A stretch of DNA of 64,000 nucleotides, from contig CM027378.1 of assembly GCA_015680905.1 (NCBI GenBank), positions 101,887,501-101,951,500 of the forward strand, written 5' to 3'. Position 1 is the first letter of the stretch; the number at the start of each line of letters is the position of its first letter. This document shows, piece by piece, positions 10,401-23,174 of the stretch. The position numbers and the translations under genes were made by a program. The notes under the pieces were generated by a model that had not been told where the DNA came from, made no database searches, and worked only from the letters and a program-made list of their open reading frames with translations. The DNA comes from Coptis chinensis (Eukaryota > Streptophyta > Magnoliopsida > Ranunculales > Ranunculaceae).

Positions 10401-13400
10401 TAGTGCTGGGTTAGGTTCACCAACGCCAAACCAATGTTTTTCAACTACTTTTAGGTCTATGGCAGAAAGTAACCAGAGTGAATGATTAATGGTGCAAGAG
10501 GAATTAAACTTGGAATAGTTTCAGTGAACATTATCACGTCATATACTAAAAAATTTACGACTTCCATGCTCACCTTTAACATATCAATTTTTAATTTGTT
10601 TCTTTGTTTGTTTTTGTTGTACTCTGCTGTTCTTCCACTGCTTGATTTACAATTTATATAACAGAATGCATACAATAATAATGTCAGCACGGCAGCAGCC
10701 ATATGCATTAGACAGAGATAACAATTGTTGCAGTTGATTTTTCCTTATAGTCACTATCATTAGCATATTAGCAGAAAGAAAACTTAATATTAACTATGAA
10801 CATGAATTGTGCTCCTTTGAAATGCTTTTAACTAGAATGTGTAAACTAACCTATGAACTCGAGAATTTATGCTTACTTTTCACCACGAGGAACAAGTTCA
10901 TTGTGATGTTGAGATGCCACAAGGTTTAGAAACTTGATTGGTTCATTTTGTCTTGTTAGGATGTCCTTCAAGTGATATTCTCTTCACACAGTGATGTGAG
11001 TTACGGCTTTGGTGAACTCTGCAAGTTCACATACTACAGTCACTGAGAATATTCTCACAGTTTCAAACGTGTGCAAAAACCTGAGTTTCATGTGATATTT
11101 GAACTACCTTAAGTTGGCTTCTTTTCATGGTCCATTGATTGTGATGCTAGCCACTGTAAATATAAATCCAGTTTCACATATTTGTTATCATTTGTTATTC
11201 GAGCTACATCCCTTGGTCCAGCTATACAATTTGGAGATGGGCTCCTAGTTTACTTTAGAGAAATCAGCCAATCACTATGCCTTTCTTGTGTTATTGTTCT
11301 TTTTTCTTTAGTTAAGAAGCAAGGAACAAAGAAACCATTAGAGGGATTTGCATGGAAATTAAAGCATCTTAACTAGGTTGGCTCCCACTTAGCCCACTCA
11401 TCTATCCCACTTGTTACTTCTTTAGGTGCTTAGCAAGAGATTATGGTATGTGATACACCCAAAGATGTTCATTTATAAAAGCATGCCCTCATAATGTTGA
11501 AATACATAAGCATCTGAAGTTCTGAAATTTCAGCTACTTAAAGGCTGATTCACATGGTGTCCGTTTAGATAGAATTTCTTTAGCCTATAAGATAATTCGT
11601 TGCAAGTCCCTATCCCCGTGGTTGAATCGGCATCTTTTACTCTCTTCTACAAAGGCCATATAAAAGAAAGACATTGTATATTGAATGGTTTTTTTTCCTG
11701 TGAGGAAACACTCAAGTGAACAAGAAACCTAAAAGCGTCCTACGATCCTCAACTCCAGTAGGCGATAAGATATATAAGATGCATTCCTGATATTGGTCAT
11801 AAGAAATTCACACTTATTTTATTGTGTTGCTATATGTCAATGGAAACAAATTAACAATGAATGAAAAGAATGCAAAACTGGAAATGAAATGCTCAAATCT
11901 TTAAAGTGAAAAATTCTCTGCAAGGAAGAGAGGCCAGTAATGTCCATCAAAAGAAGCACAAGGACCAATTCTAACACAATCTTTCAGAGAGATTTTATAT
12001 TTCTCACCTACAAGTGGTTCTGCGAGTCTCTTTTTTCTCATATTCCATAGCATCTTACTTTTTTTAAAGAATTGTTGTTATTACACTCATTTTCCCTGGT
12101 AGACAATGATATCATATTTAGAAGAAACCACAGCATTGCAGAAAGATCTTTCAGCATAAAGGTGCAAGAGTGCATGTAAGCCAGATAAGTGAGTGTCACT
12201 CTAGTATTTAGATTTGTTATTGATGTTGCACTTACTCTAAGCTATAGTAGGTTAGATACTTGGTGTTGAAATTACTATGCCTGTAACTAAGAAAACACCA
12301 AAAATACCTGGGACAGGACAGAGATTCTAGGCTTTAGATTGTAGCTCGATTCTTTGTTAGATTTCAGTGTAACCATGAGACGGTGGGTCAACTGATAAAA
12401 ATCAGATTACTGATAACAAGATAGAAGTTAAACAAATTTTGAGATTCTATGATACATAAGTATGTTCATGTTGAAAAGCATCAATCTCCATGGTAGCTTT
12501 ATTAACTTATGGTGCACAAGCAACCTTCCTACATTTGTGACTTTGATCATGACTACTAACATAAGGCGTACAAAAAATTCATTCTGAAGCATTTCTTTGG
12601 TGAGGTGTCGTCTATTAACCTTGATATGCCTGGCCTTATCACGGTGAATAATATTATGAGCTATATTGATGGAAACTTTACTAGAAATCTGCTTTTGAAG
12701 TTAATTGTCCTTTTTCTCCAAGCGTCATCTCCAATCAGAGAAGCTGACGAGCACCATTTGCCATTTCCTGAACTAGTTGTGCATACTTATTTTCAGCACC
12801 TTTTAATTTGCAGGAAAGATCATTGCCATCATCACATGATGAGTATCAGCAACGGCGAGATGAAAGACGCTCTAATGAGCATGGAAGTCCATTTCAAAGA
12901 GACTCAAGAGCACGCCCCACTAGTCCAGGATCACATACTGACAACTCTAGGATGGGGGATAAGCATGCAGAGCCCAGTGAGGTGTTGTGGATAGGATTTC
13001 CATCTTTTCTGAATGTTGATGAGATGCTCCTGAGGAGGTCTTTTTCTCCATTTGGTGAAATTGAGAAAATAACCGCATTTCCAGGCCGTAGCTATGCCTT
13101 TGTGCAATTTAGGACTGTAATGGCAGCTTGCAGAGCTAAGGAAGCTCTTCAGGGAAAATTATTTGACAATCCTCGTGTCAGTATTTGCTTTGCGAAAAAT
13201 GAAACAAATGCACTTGAGCAAGGAAGGAACTCTATGAACCCCCCTTTCTCTCCTCATTTCAATTCAAATGGTCACCCTGGACGATCGACTGAGTTTCGAC
13301 AGGATAGGAATTTTGGGAATTCCATTGGGGAGCCCCATAGAGGTTCTCCTCATTTTACTCCTGATATGGAGTTGGGAGATTCTAGCGTTGCTGGGTTTGG

Positions 13401-16236
13401 TAGGAAAGGTCCTGTATGGATGGGTGGAAGTGGTACGTTTGAGCCAAAGAGGTTACAGGGACCACGGTCTGAACTAGGAATATCAAAAGATACATTTGAA
13501 CACCAATATAGTCCTTCAAGAAAAAGGGGTCCTCAGCATCATGACTTGTCGCCTGGCAGATTCCCTCAAAAAGGTCCATTTTATGAAGATCTTTCAGGCA
13601 TGCAGGATAGTTTTTTCTTCCAGGAAGCAAAGAAACTGAAGACAGGGCCATTTCCTCCAGATAAAGAACTTCCAGAGTATCCTTTCTCTGATTCTGCTCA
13701 AGACAAACAGCGTACTGGCCTGTCCATGACGTTCCCCAACTTGCCCAAACACGAGGCTTATGACAAAAGCTTTGGCTCTGGGCCTTTTAGCCACAATATC
13801 ATAGCTGATCGACCAATGCACTTGGCCCGTCCACGTGACGAAAGAGATCATAATTTAAATGCATCCTATGATAGATTTGAAACAGGTTCTGGTCCTTTTC
13901 CAGTAAATCCTGTAAAATGGAAACAATCTAATCCAGAATTGCATCAGTCCCCTTTGAAGGGAGAGTGGAAGTGGGAAGGGACAATAGCAAAGGGTGGTAC
14001 TCCTGTTTGTCGTGCCCGCTGCTTTCCTGTGGGAAAAGTCACCGATCTTGCCTTGTAAGTTGTATTGTTTCTTTTCTAATTTCAGTTTACATCAGTTAGG
14101 CTAAGTCCAATGGTGCGGCAAAACACCAAATATCATGGAAATTCTGATCCAATGGTGTGTCAAAACGCTAACGCGCCAACACTATCGGTATAAGTTTACC
14201 TATCTATAACGCCAGTTTTAACGAGATAGCGTCAAGTCTACACGCCAGTATGAGTGGCGGGTAGAAGAAATCTAAGCCACACACCACACTGTGGTGGCTA
14301 GAATTTTTTTTTAAAATCTTTTTTCCCACACGCCTTTGAGAATGGCGGCTGGAGAGTGGAGAGTCCAAAAAAAAAAAAAATTTACTTCCTATACGCCATT
14401 GGTACTAGAGGCTGTCAAAAAAACCATTGGTTTTGGAAACGCTAACCCGCTAACACTATCCACTATACTATTGTGGTTTGGTGGGATAGCGCACCAAACC
14501 ATTGGACTTAGCCTTAGAGAATTCCAGTCATAAGCACAAAAAGCTGAGCTGGGGGATGTATATGCTGGAATGGTCTTCGCAAAGCCTGTCATTGGCTTCT
14601 ATGACCCCTAGTCACAGTTCAGAATTCCGAAATATTCCGGGCAAAATTTGGAATTAACATTTTTCGACCCTTACATTATTATTTCGATACCGTTTTGATT
14701 TTTTCAAAACCGAAATATTCGATGGAATTCTGAGATTCCGTTCGAAATCACGAACTATGCCCCTAGCTAATTTATCATTTGCTCTTGTCTTTTGTCATCC
14801 ACTTTTAACTTGGAGACTAGGAGTTAATCCAAAGTGTCCCAGTCCGCGTTCATAATAAGTATTATGTTTCTTGTTAAATTACTGAACCTTCATTTATCCT
14901 CATCTACCTGTATCTTTACCTTTTTTTCCATTCATTAAGTTCTATGAGGCACATTTATGATACTTAGTCACCTGTCAGGCCTGGGATTTTGGATTGTACT
15001 GCAAGGACAGGCCTTGATATGCTTGCAAAGCATTTCTATCAAGCGGCTAGTGCTTGGGTGGTCTTCTTTGTACCAGAAAGTGATGCTGATATTGTTTTGT
15101 ACAACGAGTTCATGAATTATTTGGGGGAAAAGCAGCGAGCTGCAGTTGCAAAATTGGGTGAGAAGACTAGCTTGTTTCTTGTACCACCATCCGACTTTTC
15201 GGAGAAAGTTCTTAAAGTTCCCGGAAAGTTAAGTATTTCTGGTGTCATCTTAAGGTTCCAGCACCTTAACTCTGATTTTGGGTCTCTTAATCAACCCCTT
15301 GATGCAATGGAGTCCAATCCCCTACCATTTCATGGGGATATATCATACCACAAACCCCCATCATCCGAGCTCACTTCATCTGCTAGGGGTCCAAGTCAAA
15401 GCTACACCAACTTCTCTTCAGAACTTTTTCCTTCGATAACTTCCTTCGCTACTGCAAGGAAACCAGAACTTGAAGATCTTCCACTTTTGGGAAATAAGCC
15501 TGGATCAGCTCCGTCACCGTCATTTCCTGGTCCTACTCATTTGACAGGAAGAGGATCGGAAGCTCAGAACGGGAATATGTTTTATCAGCCGCTTCAGCAT
15601 CAAAACCCTCAATTGCCATCTAATTGGCCACCTCATCTGCAGAATTCAGATCCTGGTACTGGAAATTTACTCCCCCATGTATCCACTAATCTAGGAAATG
15701 TAATGAATCCAGGGGCTGTGCAACAAATGAGCTCCGGTCAGTTTTCATCTGGAATGTCAAATAACCCTCTAGCTGGTGGCAACAAGTTCTCTCACCAGGA
15801 AACAAAACCTCAAATGCCGATTCCGTCTTTGCAACCCCAACAGCTTGCACAGTTGGCATCTCTTCTTGTACAGGGGCAACAACCGGGGACTGGCCCTGTT
15901 TCATCAGTAGAGCATAGTCATAAACAATCAACTCCAATGAATCAGTCAGAGCATTCATATTTACTGTCACAGACTACGCAGAATCATGCATCTTCCAATG
16001 CTTCCACAATCCAGTTTGGTCAAATGCATCAGTTGCTCCAGCAAAAATCTAATGCTCTTATAGTTCCTCAAACTAGTTCAGCAGATAGCCACTCTCAGGT
16101 GAATCAACCATTGCAGATGACTAGTGCTCGAGAAGAGGAACCAAATCCACATACACGTCTGCAGGCCACATTGCAGCTGGCTGCGACTCTTCTTCAGCAA
16201 ATCCAACAACAAGGAAAGGGTGCTGACCAACGGTAG
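7467..16236 (+). CDS. RRM-RRM-SPOC protein (FPA/spen family), four coding exons
   Basis: Proposed exons are 7467-7469 (ATG only), 7581-7895, 12814-14054 and 14979-16236. Introns are GT-AG, phases are consistent, and the join gives 938 residues. Domains: Arg-rich start; RRM1 (about 34-106; RNP2 LWIGNL, RNP1 RSYAFVNY); RRM2 (about 162-235; LWIGFP, GRSYAFVQF); a long disordered Gly/Pro/Ser part; SPOC domain (about 490-625; WKWEGTIAKGGTPVCRARCF, DCTARTGLDML, SLFLVPPSDFSEKV) split by intron 3; and a Gln-rich tail (LQPQQLAQLASLL). Spen proteins bind RNA through RRMs and use SPOC to contact partners; Arabidopsis FPA acts in 3'-end processing and flowering. The two-RRM layout and sequence look closer to the FPA-like protein At4g12640 than to three-RRM FPA (from memory, not searched). 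No internal stop is seen. The ATG-only exon is inferred; an in-frame ATG at 7650 is the fallback start. Confidence 0.88.
7896..12813 (+). other. Second intron of the RRM/SPOC gene (4.9 kb)
   Basis: Bounded by GCG|GTTAGT and TTTGCAG|GAA, it joins RRM1 to the RRM2 exon without changing frame. It contains no other recognisable exon, gene or complete transposon, only AT-rich sequence and one 49-bp tandem duplication (9865-9962). Several open frames of 60-130 codons inside it lack family motifs. Confidence 0.75.
9865..9962. repeat. 49-bp tandem duplication in intron 2
   Basis: Two adjacent copies (9865-9913 and 9914-9962) begin CCTAAGAAGTCCTCGAATC and differ at about two positions. This looks like a recent local duplication. 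Confidence 0.9.
14099..14513. mobile_element. PIF/Harbinger-like (Tourist-type) MITE in intron 3
   Basis: A 415-bp non-coding element has perfect 16-bp terminal inverted repeats (GGCTAAGTCCAATGGT at the left, its reverse complement at the right) and a 3-bp TTA duplication on both sides (14096-14098 and 14514-14516). Subterminal motifs such as AACGCTAAC and CCAATGGT/ACCATTGG recur inside. A TTA target and a GG-starting terminus fit PIF/Harbinger-type elements. It sits about 45 bp downstream of the exon 3 donor inside the SPOC-coding part of the gene. Confidence 0.85.
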
Positions 16237-17942
16237 TTCTTTTTGCAAGTGGATTTAGCTTTTTCTCTATTTGGGAGGAGGGAGGAGGAAGCAGGCCGCT
16301 TCTGCCTGATTTTGTGTTCTCCAATCTCTTAAGGAGGCAAACAAGGTTTCTCTTATGTTTGAAAGATTTTCTCTAGTTTGTTGAACATGTTTTAGGCTTG
16401 TGGAAAGAGGTAAAACTATACTCGTCATTCTGAAGTACAAGCGTCCTCACCCCAATCAAACAAATCATGAGACCTATGGTAATATAGTTAAATTGTACAC
16501 ATAGAATCGCGTCCAAGCCATGGTTCTCCCCACAATTATGATGGATACTACAGGTACTTGTTACATCTATGAATGTTGCAAAATGTATTTCCATATAAGA
16601 GGGCAACATATGAGCTGATGGAAAAATAACCGAGTGCTTGCATTTGAATAACTTAATATCAGTATGGTATATTGGTATACCTTTAAAAATAAATATACTG
16701 CGGTGATAGTACATTTCAAAATCAGAGGAAATGGCAGGGATCCTTTCGCAAAGCTGAAATTTGCCTCGATCATCTCTGCATTTTGACCCAGACTTGAAAC
16801 TATACTGCTAACCAAAAAGGTTAGACCTGTAACAATCTAAATCTAATATTATCAAATATAAATAAAGAATCAATAAAAAAAAACCCATAATCCAAGAAAT
16901 GATTGTCCGACAGGAATCGTGTATGTACGATGTAGTCCATTAACCTCATGATGCAAGTCTTAGCAAGATAACATTATAAACTTACTGTCAGTCACCACAC
17001 TTACAGTTCTGGTTGTGGGCATTACACATGCGATCATAAAGTAATTTTAGAAGAATAATTATATTATTCATGGGATTTTTTTTTGATATTGTGGTGACTA
17101 AATTAATTTTAGAAGAATAAGTACTGAAGTGGTGAGTACTTGTATCGGATATTTAGGGGGCATCAAAGCTTCATAAAAAAAAAATCAAATTGAAGGTTTT
17201 GTTTGCTGTTGTGAAGTTTCGTTGTTGGAAGAAACAATTAAAATGCCATTATTTTAATATCAGTAAATCACCACCATTGTTGTGCAATGTGCAACCTTAA
17301 AGAAATGTTATTTGTCTGTTGCGTCACGTAACAATTAAGCCTAAAAGACTAGTCTACCACTCGACCATATATATGTAGTAAAGGCTGCATTCTGTACTGC
17401 TAGCCAAAATTTAAAGTGTTTTTTCCCCTTCGAAAAACTTGTACGTATGACACCATCGCTTTAGTAGCACTGAAATCTGTATATTTCACTCCAACAGCTT
17501 CAATTTAAAGATCTTGCCATCTTGGAAATAATTTCTTTAGGCAAATATTCAGACAGGAGACATCTTTATTTGGTTTCCGGAATGGAACTAAATATATAAT
17601 GCATCGGCGCATGTTTGTGAACTAGGTAGATCTCAACATTGAAAATAACTTGGGGAGTTTATAGCGTTTGGGCCTAAATCACCCATTACATTTAACCGAA
17701 ACTCCAATAACAATTAACAAATCAAATAGGAAATAAACCTATGTTTCAACTTTCAAACCATAATTTTCAAAAGCATTTTAGAACTCAACCATTTACCAGT
17801 AATGCTAAATATTCAAATAGAAGTCACTTGAGCTCTGTTCACCCACCATCAATATATTAATTAAAACATATCTCTCATCTTAGCTCCTCCAAACGTAATC
17901 AACTCATTAATTGGCAACAAGTGCAAAATCGCTCTCGGGCTA
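16237..17942 (+). other. 3' region of the RRM/SPOC gene and intergenic DNA
   Basis: After the stop codon, a purine-rich stretch (about 16274-16296) is followed by AT-rich DNA. AATAAA-like sequences occur near 16688 and 16858, but the true polyadenylation site cannot be chosen. The remainder shows no gene or complete transposon. Confidence 0.5.
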
Positions 17943-18180
17943 ACGTCATTGTTTTCGACCTTCATCAATCACAAACCTATTAAAAACTACTAATCTCCCA
18001 CTAAACAAGATTAGGAAAAGGATTTTCTTTTCTCAACTCACGTGAACCTTTTCATAAATGGACGTCATTGTTTTCGACCTTCTTCAATCACAAACCTATT
18101 AAAAACTACTTATCTCCCACTAAACAAGATTAGGAAAAGGATTTTCTTTTCTCAACTCATGTGAACCTTTTCGTAAATGG
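17943..18180. repeat. 119-bp tandem duplication
   Basis: Two adjacent copies (17943-18061 and 18062-18180), both starting ACGTCATTGTTTTCGACCTT, differ at only a few positions. They are non-coding. The 18181-18618 stretch that follows holds nothing recognisable. Confidence 0.9.
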
Positions 18181-18619
18181 CTGGCCACATGCTTTCATCA
18201 TCTTAATTATACAATTACTTTGTTTTAACTCTTTTCTTAACATGCAATTAACAAAAGCATGTAGAAGAATATGACAACTGATTTCATCACCCTTTTGCTG
18301 CCTCTTTCCGTTGGTGGGGCTATTAGAAAATCCCGAAACCACCTTAAGTTGCCCACTTCTTTGTGTTACTCACTCTCCTGTCTCTTGTTTTTCTTATCTT
18401 TGTTGTACACCATAAAGCACATACAAACAACAAAACTGATTATTTTCACTGACTCTTAATTTCTCAATGAGGTAATATAAGTTTTAAAGGAATTTTCAAA
18501 TGTTTTGTGATTAGCTCGTAAGAGTTTCTCGTAGCTAGAAGTAAATGAAGATATTCAAATTGTTCGTGAGTATAATTGTAGAACTACTGAACTAGTGTTG
18601 CCAGGTAACATCCTACACC

Positions 18620-18775
18620 AGGGGCGGATTCAGGGGTGGGCTGCAACATACCCAATTTTTCCGTCGAAAAAAAAATACTAGTTATAATAGTGTATAATTC
18701 ATCTCAAAAAAATATATTTGTAGTGTATATTAATTGTAACAGTCCCCTTTGAGTGACAATTCCAGATCCACCCGT
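18620..18775. mobile_element. Small hAT-like MITE
   Basis: A 156-bp element begins AGGGGCGGATTCAGG and ends CCAGATCCACCCGT, an imperfect inverted repeat of the GGCGGA-CCAGG type seen in plant hAT-like elements. The flanks CCTACACC (18612-18619) and CCTGCACC (18776-18783) match at 7 of 8 bases, consistent with an 8-bp target duplication. It has no coding capacity. Confidence 0.65.
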
Positions 18776-18783
18776 CCTGCACC

Positions 18784-21070
18784 CTATTTGTTTGTGCATC
18801 GAGGTGCACAACATTGTGATACAGGTTAGAGACTTGGGTTTGTGGTGCATTTCACGTTTTGTGGATTGGGATGTGGCTTTAGTGTTTTTTTGCTTTAGTT
18901 CAATTTTTTCAATTATGTTATACTCTAATTCAGCTGTTGCGCCTACTTATTGTCATTGATGATTCCAGATACCCAAATGCTACAGGAAATAGGTTCATAA
19001 TTCATTCCCCCATACTGTACGTGACCCTTCACCATTCAAACTTGTCTCCTATTCATTGAAGCAAAATCATTGAATAGAAGAAAACAACACGCTACGTACT
19101 ACTTTCAAAATCTATTGCTGCTTACGGCTTGTTTTTTTTTTATTCAGTGAGTTACATATTTTTTCCAATCAAAGTTCTAATTTTTTTTTCTGAAACTATT
19201 GATGTGTTAACATGCAAATACAATGAATTGGCATTATTCTAGATTTTCTAGTTTTTTTTTTTCCTAATAGGTAATTTTGATTATAATTGGAAAAATATAC
19301 AAAGAGGGAGGAACAAAAGGAAAATAAAAAGAAAAGAGTTTCAGGAGCTACTACGCTTGAGAACTATTAAACTTGTCTGTACATAGTAGGTTGTTGTTTC
19401 GTCTTATGTTCGCGTCGTCAGGAAGAGTAGTTTGCCTTTTCCTAGTATTATAATAAGCCATTAGACGCTTTAGTTTTCCTAGAAATCCTAATGCTATATC
19501 TATTGAAATGACTTTCTTCTTTTTTAAACTAATTTTGAGAACACTGCAATTATGTTTCACTATTTAGTATCCTATATGGCTATATCCCCCACGTTCTACT
19601 GTTTAAGTAAGGATTCTCTGCTCGCTTGTTCGAATGAACGGTAGCATAATATATGAGTTAATGAGCATAGCTTATTGATTAGTTTGTTTATTTTTCCCAT
19701 CATTGACCACGTATTTCGGATTTAAAAACAAAGGGAAGGAAGTCTAATAATGATTTTTAAGGGAGTAGTAAACATCAGAATGGCACAATCAACAATCATA
19801 TTCTATGAAAAGATTAAGTAAAGCACCATACACTGACAGTGATCACGGAAATTCACAAAGAATCTACAGGCAATTTTTTTATTTGTACTTGTTTAGCTGT
19901 AGGGAAGTACAAATGTGTAGAACCTCAAGAACAACAAGCCTGTGTTTTATTAGGATAAAATACCCTGAGCCATTTGCAATGTCCCAATTCCCTTAGTTTA
20001 CTCGGCATGTAAAGAAGTGGTGGTACTTGCTTTTTTTTCATTGTTTTCTATACGGATTGGCCTTGATAAAAAAATTTATTTAATTGGGCAAATACTAATG
20101 ACAAATATTAAATTTGGAAGTGAGAAAATATGAGACGTTTTCTCTAGCAAAATTTATGCAAGAGAGAGAGGTGGATAAATTTTTCCCAGAAACGATAAAA
20201 TAAGACACGTGAGGAAAATTCTGGCAAATGTCAAGAAAAATTGTCAGGTCTTATTGCTAGCAAGCAGTCGGCAAATACCCTTTTAAGTGGAAAAATAACA
20301 TTTTGCCAATAGGGAAATAATGTTATATTTTTTTATAAGGAGGAATGAAATAATGTTATCAAGCAGGCCTACAAGTTTAGATTTTTTTAATCACAGTCAA
20401 GAAACTATTATATCACTCATTTTTTAAAATACTTACTTAAGGTTGATAATTTGAAATATGTTTCAAATACTACGTGATCTTTAAAGACTTGGAATTTCAA
20501 CTAATCTTTTAGAGATGTGTTGAACATTGCCAAACCATTTTTTTTTTCTTCTAAAGTAATTTTTTCGTTTGCTAAGAAGAAAACAGAAATAGAAATCATT
20601 ACTTCTCGTTGCCGAAATAATTAATATCTAACCATGTCTTATTTGCTCTTTTAAAGCAGTACAACTGTACAAGTCGATACTAAGCTGCTTCCTGATCTTG
20701 TCATCAATTGACAGTTTTGTATTATGAGCATGGTCAAGCTTGGTTCAAGAAAATACAAATTTTCAAGTAATTATGTTGAGGAAACCAATTATTAGGGCCG
20801 GAGAAGCTTACCAAGAAACGGTAGTGATGGGGAGATACAACTTTTCCTAGAGAAACACATGCCAATAATATTTGTAAACAAGAAAGAAGTCAAAATGCCC
20901 AATTTCAAATTTTAATCATAATTTAGGGCAGTTGGGTTTTGAAATCATTGATAAGAATATTTTTTGGCTTATAACTATTAGAAAACCAGATTTCATGTTT
21001 TAATTATTAATAAACAGATTTGATTTTTTTTAAATTTTTTACTCTTTTTAATTTTATCCTTCAATGTTTA
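18784..21070. other. Intergenic, nothing recognisable
   Basis: AT-rich DNA with short homopolymer runs. No open frame shows a domain, and no terminal repeats were identified by eye. Confidence 0.45.
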
Positions 21071-21577
21071 GTATGCACTGACGTCTGTGCATAACTGCAT
21101 ACTTTGCATATGAAAAAGTGGTATGCACTGACACTTGTGCATATAATTTTTTTTTATGATGTTTAAGTATGCGGCGTCTCACATCATATACTTCATCTGA
21201 AGAAGTGATATGCTGACCGACACTTGTGCATACAATTTTTTGTGATGTTTGGTATGCGGCGGCGTCAATGCATACCTACAGATCTGAGAGGTAGTATGCA
21301 CTAACACTTGTGCATACCATTTTCTTTGTGATGTTTGGTATATACTGACGTTTGTGCATACCTTGCATACTAAGAGATAGGCACTGACACTTGTGTATAT
21401 CATTTTTTTTAATGATGTTTGGTATGCATTGATGTTTGTGCATATGTCGCATACCAAGAGGTAGTATGCACTAACAGTTGTGCATAACATTTTCTTTGTG
21501 ATGTTTGGTATGTAATGACATCTGTGCATACCTAAACTAACATACTAAGGTGGTATGCACTGACACCTGTGCATGCC
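21071..21577. repeat. Hairpin-unit tandem array 1 (alternating ~42/44-bp units)
   Basis: About twelve half-units alternate between two types. One resembles GTATGCAC-TGACACTT-GTGCATAC followed by TTTGTGATGTTTG; the other has TGACGTTT in the loop and ends in AAGAGGTA. The pair makes a higher-order unit of about 86 bp. In the better copies GTATGCAC and GTGCATAC form an 8-bp stem around an 8-nt loop; other copies have one or two stem mismatches. The long open frame on the minus strand (21179-21529) is a product of the repeat period and not a supported gene. No flanking inverted repeat was found. Confidence 0.85.
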
Positions 21578-21785
21578 AGGGTACTATTGCCTTTTTCGGA
21601 TAAAAGTTAACTAATGTTTTTGAGAGTATTTTTGAAATGCAGGTGGATTTTTTGGTTTATTATTTCAGAATTTTGTCATTTTTAGTTTTGTCCCCACTAA
21701 TACATAATGCATATATAACATTTAACACGCAAAATATTAGTATCAAGAAAATCGACAGACACTAAATTTCCTCGAAAATCCGATG

Positions 21786-23174
21786 AATTGCTAGCGTCCT
21801 AACCCCATAAAGGGGTAGGACCGTTTTATCCATGTCAAATACAAAAAACAGTAACTGTGCAATTGTTAAGCCGGTCGAAACTTAAGAGGAATTCAATAAG
21901 TCAACAAAATCACCAAAACCAAAAATAAAATAAAGAAGTAAACATAGGAAACGCAAACAAATAACAACCGCTCAACCATCAGAGTTTCTCTCTGGAAGAC
22001 AGAGTGCGGGATCAAATATTCAAATCAATGAAATATGAACACAATTCGAAGAGCATGACCTTGTCATTTATAAAACTTATTGAAGTTTATAGAAAAATGA
22101 CAATAACATGGGTTTTCTTGCTTTCCTTCATTTTTTTTGAAATTTTGATTCCACGCATAACGGGATGTTTTTTTCTTCTTTTTGAAATTTTGAACCAAAC
22201 TTGTATGAGAAGTTTGAATGTTTTTTGGATGTCTTTTGGATGACAACCACTCCACGCATCTTAATTGTCTTTGGATCTTATTTGGCAGTTTTACATCAAT
22301 TAAGATGTTCGATTATCAACCATAGCAAAAAAGAAGATCTAGAAAAAAGAAAAAATAACTACTTGAATTGAGAATTTAGGACATTGGTCATTTTTGATTA
22401 TCAAATATAAATCAATATAGTGTTTGAGATAAGGAGAAGAGACACCAGAGTAGAAAGAGAGCAAGATTTCCTTTTTCTTGTCAATGAGGAAGAAAGAGGT
22501 CGACGGCGGTCGGTTTCAATAGATGAGAGAACTTGTATTTCTTCTATTTACATTTTATTAAACATATTTTGAATAAAAATTTATAATATATTTCATTTTA
22601 ACATTAATATCTTTAAAAGTCCTTAAAAAACATTTATCTATTAAGTTTGCCAAGGACGCTAGCAATTTCATTATAATATTTTATGAAATGAATTTAATTC
22701 GTAAAAGTTGGTACTGTTTTTTTGATTTGAAAATTTAAACCAAAAATATTTGTTTTATGCTCAAATTAATGTTCTTTTATTTAAAATCAATCATTTTCCA
22801 GGTCCACAAAGGCAGCTGTTACCTTAATCTCTTGATGGTGTTATTTTCCAAATAAACACACCAACAATACAAACATATAATTATCGGTTGCTTCTCCAAA
22901 CCTCTAGTTTGATAAACAAGGCCCAAAATTTTTGACACCACTAGTTTGAGATATAAGAGACACCAGAGTAGAAAGAGAGCAAAACCTTTTTCTTGTCAAT
23001 GAGGAAGAAATAGGTCGATCTCGGTCGGTTTCAATAGATGAGAGAACTGGTGTTTCTTCTATTTACTTATTTAATAAAAGAGAAACTGGATAATTAAATA
23101 ATCAAGTAGCATTTCTTGTCTTTGAGTGGGCTAGAACAGTCCTACCCTTTTATAGGGTAAGGACGCTAGCAATT
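21786..23174. repeat. Inverted-repeat pair with embedded hairpins, possible degenerate transposon
   Basis: AATTGCTAGCGTCCT (21786-21800) and its reverse complement (23160-23174) form a perfect 15-bp inverted pair. Each continues inward into a near-perfect hairpin (21796-21821 and 23139-23164) of the form GTCCTA-CCC...GGG-TAGGAC. A third partial copy of the end (AAGGACGCTAGCAATT) lies near 22650. No clear target duplication was seen and there is no coding region, so element status is tentative. Confidence 0.45.

Noticed and set aside
12605..12994. 129-codon frame overlapping the start of the RRM2 exon
   Set aside because: It lies in a different frame from the conserved RRM2 sequence and crosses the intron-exon border; it is a shadow of the real exon.
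21179..21529. 116-codon minus-strand frame with repeating Cys/Tyr-rich peptides
   Set aside because: It is generated by the period of the hairpin repeat array; the peptide merely mirrors the DNA repeat.
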